Virus record (IMG/VR): IMGVR_UViG_3300032334_000481 | Location: 1 to 56,598 of that record | Direction: 5' to 3' (one strand) | DNA length: 56,598 bases | Source: a virus | In this document: positions 45,043-51,549 of the stretch, one piece after another | Numbering within the stretch: position 1 is the first letter of the stretch | How the letters are laid out: each line of letters begins with the position of its first letter | Position numbers and translations under genes: made by a program | The notes under the pieces: generated by a model | What the model saw: the letters and a program-made list of their open reading frames with translations, nothing else | What the model was told of the DNA's origin: nothing | Databases searched by the model: none

Positions 45043-45402
45043 CTAAGACAAGTACGCATATCCTATGTAAGGTGATGAAAGTGTCACAGTAATTTGGTTG
45101 TTACTGATATATGCAATATCGCCTTCTAGTATATTACCATTATAATCTGTTATTACAACATTTGGCTTAAAAGATAGGTTATGTGTAATAGTCCATACGG
45201 AAAGACTTGCATTTTGTGTATGGGTGTAAGAAATGGTTTGGGGGTCAACTTTTGTGTATCCAAGATTGTTCCAAGTGGTAGTACCGTCACCAATTTTAAT
45301 TTTATTGGTATCAGTTTCTACCCCAATTTCACCAGCAAGCAGAACAGGGTTTGTGGAAGTCCAACGACTTGCAGTTCCCCTCTTCTGTTGCATGGTTGGC
45401 AT
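45043..45402 (-). CDS. Small fibre/tip protein with RGT...GDGT motif
   Basis: 119 residues. The N-terminus, QQKRGTASRWTSTNPVLLAGEIGVETDT followed by KIKIGDGTTTWNNLGY, is a common phage fibre N-terminal repeat, also found at the start of phage hyaluronidase-like and tropism-determinant proteins. The rest is a small beta domain (TISYTHTQNASLSVWTITHNLSFKPNVVITDYNGNIL). It probably attaches to or forms part of the fibre complex. Confidence 0.7.
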   Translation of the reverse strand: MPTMQQKRGTASRWTSTNPVLLAGEIGVETDTNKIKIGDGTTTWNNLGYTKVDPQTISYTHTQNASLSVWTITHNLSFKPNVVITDYNGNILEGDIAYISNNQITVTLSSPYIGYAYLS

Positions 45403-45403
45403 G

Positions 45404-45649
45404 TTACTCTGACACCTCTGTGCTTGCTAGAGAGTCTAGTTCCTGCTTGTAAACAGAAATCATCTGTTCTAGCAAATCTAGATTTTTATTAATCTCTGTT
45501 TGTGCTTGCTCATTTGGCTCTTCCTGTGCGTTAATTACGTTCAGGTTAAGGCTCAACTGGTAAGCCTCTACTGCTAGTTGCTGGATTCTTTGTGTCACTA
45601 CCGAAGTTCTTTCGTCAACGGTAAGTAATGAATTAAAATCAATAGACAT
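45404..45649 (-). CDS. Small coiled-coil protein of fibre cluster
   Basis: 81 residues, predicted almost entirely helical (VVTQRIQQLAVEAYQLSLNLNVI, INKNLDLLEQMISVYKQELDSLAS). No family is recognised. It lies first in the transcript 45649-43679, with SD GAAAGGTGG. It could be a fibre chaperone or trimerisation partner, from position only. Confidence 0.6.
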   Translation of the reverse strand: MSIDFNSLLTVDERTSVVTQRIQQLAVEAYQLSLNLNVINAQEEPNEQAQTEINKNLDLLEQMISVYKQELDSLASTEVSE

Positions 45650-45682
45650 TGATTAACCACCTTTCAAGTGTTGTATTTTTTA

Positions 45683-45691
45683 ATTATAGCA
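45683..45691 (-). promoter_or_regulatory. Extended -10 promoter (TGC-TATAAT), divergent with lysin promoter
   Basis: TGCTATAAT on the minus strand. It lies about 30 bases from the plus-strand promoter of the NlpC/P60 gene, so the two divergent promoters share upstream DNA. Confidence 0.55.
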
Positions 45692-45702
45692 TATGATAGT
45701 GA

Positions 45703-45772
45703 CTTTTAGGTTAATTCGTGGTATAATTTATATACGACACCCTTCAAAAAGGTGTTTTTCCATTAAAGGAGG
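45703..45772 (+). promoter_or_regulatory. Promoter, 5' hairpin and SD of NlpC/P60 gene
   Basis: Extended -10 TGG-TATAAT (45719-45727), possible weak -35 GTGACT. Three bases after the predicted +1 (about 45734) is a stem ACACC / GGTGT followed by five T (45737-45759), which looks like an intrinsic terminator inside the leader. A strong SD AAAGGAGG follows at 45765-45772. Confidence 0.6.
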
Positions 45773-45777
45773 AAAAT

Positions 45778-46323
45778 ATGAATAATTTAAAAATCAAAAG
45801 ATTACTCGCTACAGGAATTTTAAGTTTGACTCTGACTGGTTGCGTTACCCCTCAAGCCAGTGCTGCTGAAATGCCTAATAACAATGTTGTTACAAAGCAA
45901 CATGATTTCACAAATGATTTAGTTCACAATGCTAAATTAAATAAGAATACCGATAGGATGAAAGAAACCCTGATGAAAATATTTCATCGTATAAACAAGA
46001 CTCCATATGTTTTTTCTGGTTCTAGCATATATGGCTGGGATTGTTCTGGAATGGTTGTTTGGACATATAAACAATTTGGGATTGAACTTCCACATTCCGC
46101 CAACAAACAAGCACATGTGGGCAAGAGAGTTTCTAATCCAAAACTAGGAGACATTGTTGTATTTGCTTATAATGGTTCTACTAATTTCTACCACTCTGGT
46201 ATTTATATTGGCAAGGGTAAAATAGTAAACTCTAATAGTTACTATGGAACTACAGTCATTGAATATCTATCTGATTATAGTAATAGTCAAATAAGATTTG
46301 TAAGAATTGTTCCTACTATTTAG
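45778..46323 (+). CDS. NlpC/P60-family lipoprotein, probable cell-wall peptidase
   Basis: 181 residues. The N-terminal signal peptide has a lipobox LTGC (C22), so the product should be exported and lipid-anchored. The NlpC/P60 papain-like domain spans about residues 60-170, with catalytic Cys in WDCSG (C89) and His in YHSGIYIG (H139). Asn or another polar residue near NSNS probably completes the triad. These enzymes cut peptide bonds in peptidoglycan stems. It is the only plus-strand gene inside the late block. It may be a lysis enzyme or a surface enzyme displayed during infection. Confidence 0.85.
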   Translation: MNNLKIKRLLATGILSLTLTGCVTPQASAAEMPNNNVVTKQHDFTNDLVHNAKLNKNTDRMKETLMKIFHRINKTPYVFSGSSIYGWDCSGMVVWTYKQFGIELPHSANKQAHVGKRVSNPKLGDIVVFAYNGSTNFYHSGIYIGKGKIVNSNSYYGTTVIEYLSDYSNSQIRFVRIVPTI

Positions 46324-46325
46324 AA

Positions 46326-48029
46326 TTATGCTCCAGCCATTACATACCAGTTAGTTCCATCAGCAACTAGAGTTGCAAACGAGCCTACAGTTGCGGAACA
46401 TATTAATGTTCCAAGTGATTGTGTTCCAGTTCTAGGCATTACTACTGATGCTGATGCTACAACCTGAAATGATGCTGATTTGTTTACAAAATTAAGAGTC
46501 CTACCAGCAGTTGCTGTTGGTAGAGTAACTGTTACAGTTGCTGATGAACCTGTAATATTATAATTTTTTTCACCAGCGGCAACAGTAAATGATGCTGATT
46601 TTTGTATTACAGAGTCACCAGAGTTAATAACTGTTCCGTTGATTGTAGTAGAACCTGTGCTTGTTCCAATATTAATTGTTTTTGTGCCTACTGCTGTTGC
46701 AGCAATATTAACAGTACCAGATGTTACGCTACCAAACATGTTTACTGTTGCTGTTGTTAGGTTTGTGTTAAATAAAGCCAATGTTCCAGTAGTAACGCTG
46801 GTTGCAATAATTGGATTGTTTATTGTGAGTGTTCCAGCAGATGTTGAACCAAGTGTTAGTGATGTTGCAGCGGCAAAACCAGTAATTGTTGCAGGAGTAG
46901 CAAATAACGCAAGAGTGGCTGCGTTACCATTTATTGCTGGAGCATTTAAGTTTAAGGTAGTTCCTGCCTGAACTGTTGATGTTCCAGCAGTTGTAGAACC
47001 AATCGTAAGTGCTGTTGCTGCACGACCAATATTTAAAGTAGTAGAAACTGTATCAAAAACATCCATAGATGAAGAGCCAATTACAGATGTTGCAAAAGTT
47101 GGCGATGTAGCCATAACATTTGCTCCAGTGCCAGTATATGTACTAAAGTCTGTTAGACCTGCTTCCCAAGCAGTGTTATCAGAAATACTTGTGCTAATAC
47201 ATGTAACCATTGCAGTTGTTCCTGGAATCACTGTTATGACTAAAGCGACAGCAGCAGAGGCATTAACTGTAATATTTGCACTTGAATTATTTACAATACG
47301 AAAAGTCCAGCCTTGAGCCAATGTACTTGTTGCTGGAAGTGTAACTGTTTGTGCTGTGCTTCCTGTAAATTGCTGATAATAAGAACTTGTATTTGTCAAA
47401 ACTACTGGTGTTCCAGATGTTGCGGTTGAGGTATATCCCATCAGATGTGTCATCGTTCTATTTGGATTGTTTACTGAAAGAACTCCATTAAGTGTTGTTG
47501 TTCCGCTAGTATTTCCAAGAGCAAGGGTTGACGAAGCGTTGGCACCAAGAACTAGGTCAGCACCAGTTCCAGAAGCAATATTAACATTATTGATTTTAAG
47601 TGTCTTACCAGTTGCAAGATTCCAGTTTTCAGATGTAGTCCAGTTAGCGTTTGTATTGTCCCAAAGAATGGTTTTGTTTGTTGTACCAAAAAGACTTACA
47701 CCTCCACCATCGGCAGTAGTATTTGTTGGAGAAGCAACTGCACCTAATTCAATTAATTTGTCATCAATTGTTATGGTTGTTGAATTAATTGTGGTTGTTC
47801 CGCCATTAACTGTAAGTGTTCCAGAAATTGTTACGTTACCTGATAAAGTTGGGTTTCCAGTATAAAGAGTATATAGGGCACCATAAATACCAGTGGTTTG
47901 GCTTAGTGTTGCATTTGTTGTTCCATAATATAACTGCTTAAGAGCAGTTTGAATATTTGCGGTATCCGCTAAGTCTGGAATAAATGTGGCAAGCGTTGTG
48001 CCTGTACCTGTACCAATTTGAGTAGCCAT
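46326..48029 (-). CDS. Large tail-fibre-like protein
   Basis: 567 residues. The N-terminus holds QTALKQLYYGTTNATLSQTTGIYGALYTL, then VNGGTTTINSTTITIDDKLIELGAVASPTNTTADGGGVSLFG (paralogous with the module in the 449-aa protein). Many 'TLNIG/ALTIGS/SLTLGSTSAGTLTI' strands follow, suggesting a beta-solenoid shaft. It ends in a compact domain SASVVMPRTGTQSLGTLICSATVGSFATLVADGTNWYVMAG. ATG exactly at +1 of a TGC-TATAAT promoter. Confidence 0.75.
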   Translation of the reverse strand: MATQIGTGTGTTLATFIPDLADTANIQTALKQLYYGTTNATLSQTTGIYGALYTLYTGNPTLSGNVTISGTLTVNGGTTTINSTTITIDDKLIELGAVASPTNTTADGGGVSLFGTTNKTILWDNTNANWTTSENWNLATGKTLKINNVNIASGTGADLVLGANASSTLALGNTSGTTTLNGVLSVNNPNRTMTHLMGYTSTATSGTPVVLTNTSSYYQQFTGSTAQTVTLPATSTLAQGWTFRIVNNSSANITVNASAAVALVITVIPGTTAMVTCISTSISDNTAWEAGLTDFSTYTGTGANVMATSPTFATSVIGSSSMDVFDTVSTTLNIGRAATALTIGSTTAGTSTVQAGTTLNLNAPAINGNAATLALFATPATITGFAAATSLTLGSTSAGTLTINNPIIATSVTTGTLALFNTNLTTATVNMFGSVTSGTVNIAATAVGTKTINIGTSTGSTTINGTVINSGDSVIQKSASFTVAAGEKNYNITGSSATVTVTLPTATAGRTLNFVNKSASFQVVASASVVMPRTGTQSLGTLICSATVGSFATLVADGTNWYVMAGA

Positions 48030-48035
48030 ACGTTA

Positions 48036-48044
48036 ATTATAGCA
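48036..48044 (-). promoter_or_regulatory. Extended -10 promoter, leaderless (TGC-TATAAT)
   Basis: TGCTATAAT ends six bases before the ATG at 48029, giving a leaderless fibre mRNA. Confidence 0.65.
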
Positions 48045-48048
48045 CAAC

Positions 48049-49083
48049 TTAGTCTTTAAATAGGTCAAAACTAGATGATGTCATGGAATTAACATTTAAA
48101 TTAAGTTGGTTTTTTCTATTTTTAAATTTCAAGTTATGGTTACAGACATATAGCATATTTTTGGCAAGGTATCCCCAAACATATTCCTTATATTCATAAT
48201 CTAACATTCTTGTTGTAATAGCAATAGCCTTTTCACAATACTTTTTAGATTTTCTATATTTCTTTTTTATAAAAGAAACCATAGCAATATCAACTAAGAA
48301 TTCTCGTTCTAATGGTTGAAGTTTGTGAGCCTTATATAAATATTTCTTGTTTAATGTACAAATAAATAAATTCTTGTATTGTCTTGCTTTCTCCATTGGG
48401 TGCAAATCATCTTTAAACTTATTTAAAAATTCAAAAATTACATGGTTAGCCTGTTCTTTATTTTCTGCCATCGAAACTGCTATTTTATAAATCCAATATC
48501 TTTTATTATCTTTTTCTTCTTCAAAGGCATCTAAAATCATGTTTGAATATCTGTTTGTATTTTCGTGTTGATTTGAATAGTGATAAATCTGAAACTTTTC
48601 TAGCAAACCTTCTTTGTGGTTTTCATTTCTATCTGGAAACACTAACTCGTGAACAATATACTTCCATCTATATCCATGTCTTGCATGTACTTTATTGAGT
48701 AGATATTCGACCTGCGGTTGTGTTCTAGATTGGGGGTCTCTCCAAGACCACACATACCTATATTGTAGTTGAGTAAAACTTGGGTCAATAGATTCTAGGT
48801 CTTCTCGCCAACCTTTTGACAATCTTTCATCCATATCAAGAGATACACACATGTCAATATCATCTGGTAGCAAGGCAAGAGCAGCATTACGAGCATCATC
48901 AAAACGCCAAGGCTTAATAGAGATATCGACTACCTTAATACCAAGTTTTTTAGCAATACGTTTAGTCTTGTCTGTTGAACCTGTATCAGCAATCAACAGG
49001 TAGTCTGCATCTTTAGCAGAATCATACCATTCCTGTACATTTGTTTCTTCGTTAAGTGCGATTGTGTATACCGCAATTTTCAT
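48049..49083 (-). CDS. Family 2 glycosyltransferase
   Basis: 344 residues. A GT-A fold N-terminal domain (residues 1-110) has AVYTIALNEETNVQEWYDSA, ADTGSTDKTKRIAKKLG and a D-x-D type nucleotide-sugar/metal motif MCVSLDMDERLSKGW (about 84-98). The C-terminal half is helical, possibly TPR-like, with many Lys/Tyr. It transfers a sugar from a nucleotide donor; acceptor unknown. Being within the fibre cluster, it may glycosylate virion proteins or alter the host surface. Leader of about 18 bases with SD AAAGGA. Confidence 0.88.
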   Translation of the reverse strand: MKIAVYTIALNEETNVQEWYDSAKDADYLLIADTGSTDKTKRIAKKLGIKVVDISIKPWRFDDARNAALALLPDDIDMCVSLDMDERLSKGWREDLESIDPSFTQLQYRYVWSWRDPQSRTQPQVEYLLNKVHARHGYRWKYIVHELVFPDRNENHKEGLLEKFQIYHYSNQHENTNRYSNMILDAFEEEKDNKRYWIYKIAVSMAENKEQANHVIFEFLNKFKDDLHPMEKARQYKNLFICTLNKKYLYKAHKLQPLEREFLVDIAMVSFIKKKYRKSKKYCEKAIAITTRMLDYEYKEYVWGYLAKNMLYVCNHNLKFKNRKNQLNLNVNSMTSSSFDLFKD

Positions 49084-49107
49084 ACCTAAATCCTTTGTTC
49101 GATATCT

Positions 49108-49116
49108 ATTATAGCA
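49108..49116 (-). promoter_or_regulatory. Extended -10 promoter (TGC-TATAAT)
   Basis: TGCTATAAT upstream of the glycosyltransferase gene. Confidence 0.55.
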
Positions 49117-49120
49117 TTAG

Positions 49121-49585
49121 TTAGGAGACTGCAATTTCATAAAAACCAGACATGTCAAAATGTGTGGTGCTGTGTGCCCAAGATACTGGAGTATTGTATT
49201 TCCAGGCTAGGTCTGTTGTGCTACCCGAATAGTAAAGTTTCGCTTTGGCATTTGGACCATCAGCATCAATATCTACAATTGCTGCAATGTGATATCTAGA
49301 ATCAGTATTTGGATTATGTAGCGTTCCTCCACGAGCAGTAAATGTTTGCTTTGGCGGAAATGGTAGATTAAACTGATACTGACCAGTTCCTAAATTTGTA
49401 TATCCAGCAAAAGAAATATTCACACAAAAGAAAACCATGTTTCCAATTCTATTATAGTTTCCAGAGGCGGTTACGCCAGCAAAAGTACCAGTTGCGTCAG
49501 TAAACACTGGACTCCAAGTTCCATTCGTAGATGCAGGAGCACCCTGTGGTCCAGGCATTGCTACTAGTTTAATAACTGTTGCCAT
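49121..49585 (-). CDS. Small virion protein with collagen-like N-terminus
   Basis: 154 residues. The start TVIKLVAMPGPQGAPAS resembles the collagen-type start of the neighbouring 98-aa protein. A beta-rich C-terminal domain follows (YNRIGNMVFFCVNISFAGY...WAHSTTHFDMSGFYEIAVS), resembling phage fibre tip domains. Translation is probably coupled to a six-codon leader ORF by a TAATG junction. Confidence 0.7.
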   Translation of the reverse strand: MATVIKLVAMPGPQGAPASTNGTWSPVFTDATGTFAGVTASGNYNRIGNMVFFCVNISFAGYTNLGTGQYQFNLPFPPKQTFTARGGTLHNPNTDSRYHIAAIVDIDADGPNAKAKLYYSGSTTDLAWKYNTPVSWAHSTTHFDMSGFYEIAVS

Positions 49586-49605
49586 TACAAATCAACTCTT
49601 TTCAT
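49585..49605 (-). CDS. Six-residue leader ORF (MKRVDL)
   Basis: The ATG at 49605 is exactly at the predicted +1 of the TATAAT at 49612-49617. The stop overlaps the next start (TAATG). It could recruit the ribosome to a leaderless mRNA, which then re-initiates on the 154-aa gene. It may equally be a fortuitous reading frame around the SD-like AAAAGAG. Confidence 0.35.
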   Translation of the reverse strand: MKRVDL

Positions 49606-49611
49606 AAAACT

Positions 49612-49619
49612 ATTATACA
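49612..49619 (-). promoter_or_regulatory. -10 promoter (TG-TATAAT)
   Basis: TG directly joined to TATAAT on the minus strand; +1 predicted at 49605. Confidence 0.5.
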
Positions 49620-49916
49620 TTAAATAACTCCACCATCTACTTTTTCTAGAACAAGAGTGTTTGTGTTTTGGTCATAGGCTAGACCGCCACCTACGTTAAG
49701 ATTTCCTAAAGCCCCTGCTGGTCCCTGAATTCCCTGAATTCCCTGAATACCTTGGATACCCTGTATGCCCTGGTCACCCTTGTCGCCTTTTGCTCCAGGC
49801 ATTGGAATAAGTTTGACTGTAGGAGTAAATCCTTGATTAATAATTTTAACAATAACATCATTAGTATTATTAGGAACAACCTGTCCTAGAATTGCTGGTG
49901 AGTAGTAGGTTGGCAT
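49620..49916 (-). CDS. Collagen-like repeat protein
   Basis: 98 residues. A globular start (YYSPAILGQVVPNNTNDVIVKIINQGFTPTVKLIPMPG) leads into GAKGDKGDQ, five GIQ triplets and GPAG (about 42-70), then a short C-terminal domain. Gly-x-y repeats form trimeric collagen helices in phage fibres. At DNA level the repeat is a 9-base unit (around 49728-49770), prone to copy-number change. The start overlaps the upstream stop. Confidence 0.8.
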   Translation of the reverse strand: MPTYYSPAILGQVVPNNTNDVIVKIINQGFTPTVKLIPMPGAKGDKGDQGIQGIQGIQGIQGIQGPAGALGNLNVGGGLAYDQNTNTLVLEKVDGGVI

Positions 49917-50296
49917 TATGCGTTAACACTCACATCAGCAAGAACGGTTATTTTACCGATAACTGGTGTCCAGATTTCAGAATTAATGGTTACTTGTAGG
50001 TCAAAGGACATTTCTGTTACAACGTTTGCTTGTCCAGTACCCCATGTTTTTGTAAGTGTTGCAGGTGCAGTAATATCAACATATCCAGTACCAGCAGTGA
50101 CTGTTAGTGTATCAAAACCACCATCTTTTAGGTCATAAGCAGAACTTGTAAAAGTCCACGTTGAGATATCGTAATAGGTTGCACCGTCTGTTTGGTAAAA
50201 TTCAACACGGATTCGGGCGGTATCACCACGAACGACCTTCCATTGCACGAATGCTGGGTCTGCTCCAAAATTATCAGGGATATCGTAATTAGTCAT
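49916..50296 (-). CDS. Small beta-sandwich virion protein (baseplate/fibre base)
   Basis: 126 residues. The sequence QWKVVRGDTARIRVEFYQTDGATYYDISTWTFTSSAYD followed by DVTAPATLT-like strands and WTPVIGKITVLADVSVN fits the Ig-like N-terminal proteins that anchor upper baseplates or fibres. The start is set at the ATG 50296 because it is exactly at +1. The ATG at 50311 overlaps the -10 box itself and cannot be in that transcript. Confidence 0.7.
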   Translation of the reverse strand: MTNYDIPDNFGADPAFVQWKVVRGDTARIRVEFYQTDGATYYDISTWTFTSSAYDLKDGGFDTLTVTAGTGYVDITAPATLTKTWGTGQANVVTEMSFDLQVTINSEIWTPVIGKITVLADVSVNA

Positions 50297-50302
50297 AAGA
50301 TT

Positions 50303-50310
50303 ATTATACA
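50303..50310 (-). promoter_or_regulatory. -10 promoter, leaderless (TG-TATAAT)
   Basis: TATAAT at 50303-50308 on the minus strand; six bases later the ATG at 50296. Confidence 0.6.
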
Positions 50311-50383
50311 CTATAAATAAAGAACCAGTGCCTGAAGTGGGTATGAGAGAGAGTATCAGACACTGGCTCTATGGTTAATTATA
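50311..50383 (-). ncRNA. Promoter followed at once by a terminator-like hairpin (possible ~55-nt transcript)
   Basis: Minus strand: TGG-TATAAT (-10 at 50378-50383), +1 about 50371. Then comes the stem CCAGTG-x-CTGA-type inverted repeat (50325-50366, 11 pairs with one mismatch), followed by TTCTTTATTTATAG. It may make a short RNA or simply end read-through from the membrane-protein gene. Confidence 0.4.
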
Positions 50384-50519
50384 CCATTTTAGGGATTTCT
50401 GTGTTTTGGTTTGACAAATCTTAAAAAGTATGATACCCTCTTATCTATAGAGATAAGGGCTATATATTATATATTTATATATTAGTATATATTATAGTTT
50501 ATATATATTATATTAATAA
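50312..50519. other. 208-base non-coding gap
   Basis: Holds the hairpin unit above, a plus-strand TTGACA (50411-50416) with TATGAT 12 bases on, a perfect stem CTTATCT / AGATAAG (50440-50457) and a nearly pure A/T tract (about 50461-50519) just downstream of the 97-aa gene. Confidence 0.7.
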
Positions 50520-50813
50520 TCAAAGTTCGGTTTTTTCTGATTTAATTTTCTTTTGTGTTTTGACACCTTCGGTGATTAAAATGTTAACTAGTGTATCTAG
50601 TTTTTCTTCTAGTTTATGTGATTTTTCTTCTAGTCGTGATACCTGGTCTTTTAATGATGACCCATGATTAGGTCGAAGTTCTGAAAGGTCTTCTTTAAGT
50701 TCATTTGACAGGTTTTTAATTTCGGCACAAATAAACCAGCGAATACCACCTACAAGGATTGCGACAATAGATAATCCACTAAGGATAAGTCCAGTCCAAT
50801 CAGTTATTGACAT
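50520..50813 (-). CDS. Membrane-anchored coiled-coil protein (holin-like candidate)
   Basis: 97 residues. One N-terminal transmembrane helix (WTGLILSGLSIVAILVGGIRWFI, about 6-28), then a charged helix, the segment LRPNHGSSLKDQVSRLEEKSHKLEEKLDTLV (coiled coil) and a Lys-rich tail. Actinobacteriophages often encode such 'GGSSLKDxVxRIE' membrane proteins near lysis genes, and some are annotated as holins. Function here is not proven. First minus-strand gene of the late block; leader of about four bases and no SD. Confidence 0.7.
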   Translation of the reverse strand: MSITDWTGLILSGLSIVAILVGGIRWFICAEIKNLSNELKEDLSELRPNHGSSLKDQVSRLEEKSHKLEEKLDTLVNILITEGVKTQKKIKSEKTEL

Positions 50814-50823
50814 AATATAAATA

Positions 50824-50831
50824 ATTATACA
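50824..50831 (-). promoter_or_regulatory. First late promoter (TG-TATAAT)
   Basis: TATAAT at 50824-50829 on the minus strand; predicted +1 near 50817, four bases before the ATG at 50813. Confidence 0.5.
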
Positions 50832-50996
50832 CTAGGTTTTGAGTGTTTTCGATTTTTTCAAACGGTGAAAATATGAGACACCAAACCCTCATATCTGCCT
50901 GTATGCAATGAAGTTGCCAGATAGGGCAAATAAGGGTTTAAATGCCCCATAGAGACGATAAAAGGTATGCACCCTAACATCTATAGCCCCAAAATG

Positions 50997-51005
50997 TGAT
51001 ATACT
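50997..51005 (+). promoter_or_regulatory. Extended -10 promoter of first rightward gene (TGA-TATACT)
   Basis: TGATATACT; the predicted transcript starts near 51012 and carries SD GAGAGAG before the ATG at 51032. It does not match the PafBC-type promoters that follow. Confidence 0.5.
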
Positions 51006-51031
51006 ATAAATCTACCGAAAGAGAGAGCGAT

Positions 51032-51214
51032 ATGGACGAAAAAGTACAATACGTCAAACACTACGAATCAAAAGAATATCTTGAAGCATGCATAGCAGCC
51101 AAGATGACATCAAAAGAGATAGCCAATCAGAGTAAAGTGTCATATAAGTTAATTAACTATTGGCTGATAAAGCATGGATTGCTTCGCAATACCCCAGACG
51201 TTAGGCTACCATAA
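51032..51214 (+). CDS. Small HTH-like DNA-binding protein
   Basis: 60 residues. EYLEACIAAKMTSKEIANQSKVSYKLINYWLIKHGLLR reads as a helix-turn-helix of the resolvase/sigma-like type (TSKEIANQSKVSYKLINYWL). It is the first gene of the rightward block, so a regulator is plausible. The ATG at 51032, with SD AAAGAGAG, is preferred over the GTG at 50996, which would precede the promoter. Confidence 0.7.
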   Translation: MDEKVQYVKHYESKEYLEACIAAKMTSKEIANQSKVSYKLINYWLIKHGLLRNTPDVRLP

Positions 51215-51435
51215 TGGAAATCTTTATATTCCTTGCAGCAATGCTCTTCGTATTAGCATTTAACTTCATTTATGACAAATACAAAATGATTAATACCACC
51301 AAAAATAACCACAGATGCTACCTACCCAGAGAAAACTATCTAACATCCAAGAAAGAATGGCAATGTGGCAAATGCAAATCCTATTGGTACGTCAAATACG
51401 ACAGTTATGGTTCATACTATGTCAAAAGAGAATAA
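51214..51435 (+). CDS. Small membrane protein with zinc-ribbon-like end
   Basis: 73 residues. N-terminal transmembrane helix (IFIFLAAMLFVLAFNFIY), then a cytoplasmic part with HRC (residue 35) and WQCGKCKSYWYV (CxxC). The start overlaps the HTH gene stop (TAATG). No family recognised. Confidence 0.65.
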   Translation: MEIFIFLAAMLFVLAFNFIYDKYKMINTTKNNHRCYLPRENYLTSKKEWQCGKCKSYWYVKYDSYGSYYVKRE

Positions 51436-51549
51436 ACATACCGCCAAAAACTGAAAAAATTTGTTTTCTACAAAATCTGAATATTTTGATTATGTGTATG
51501 ATGCAGGGTTTCTAATAAAGAAATCAAATTTATTTAGTGAGCACACACC

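Larger units (their letters stand above)
50814..51031. other. Divergent control region with pairing-rich segment
   Basis: Between leftward and rightward genes. Contains stem ATATGAG / CTCATAT (50871-50894), stem ATCTG-GCAA / TTGC-CAGAT (50893-50922) and an alternative AAACCCT / AGGGTTT pairing (50883-50889 with 50933-50939). It also has a GGGCA / TGCCC pair. A TGA-TATACT promoter (50997-51005) reads right. Confidence 0.55.

Noticed and set aside
45043-45402. Diversity-generating retroelement at the RGT...GDGT fibre protein
   Set aside because: The N-terminus resembles tropism-determinant proteins, but I found no reverse transcriptase or template repeat in the window.
50411-50434. Standard sigma-70 promoter TTGACA...TATGAT
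   Set aside because: Spacing is only 12 bases, no PafBC-type box is present, and no plus-strand gene follows within 550 bases except one with its own -10.
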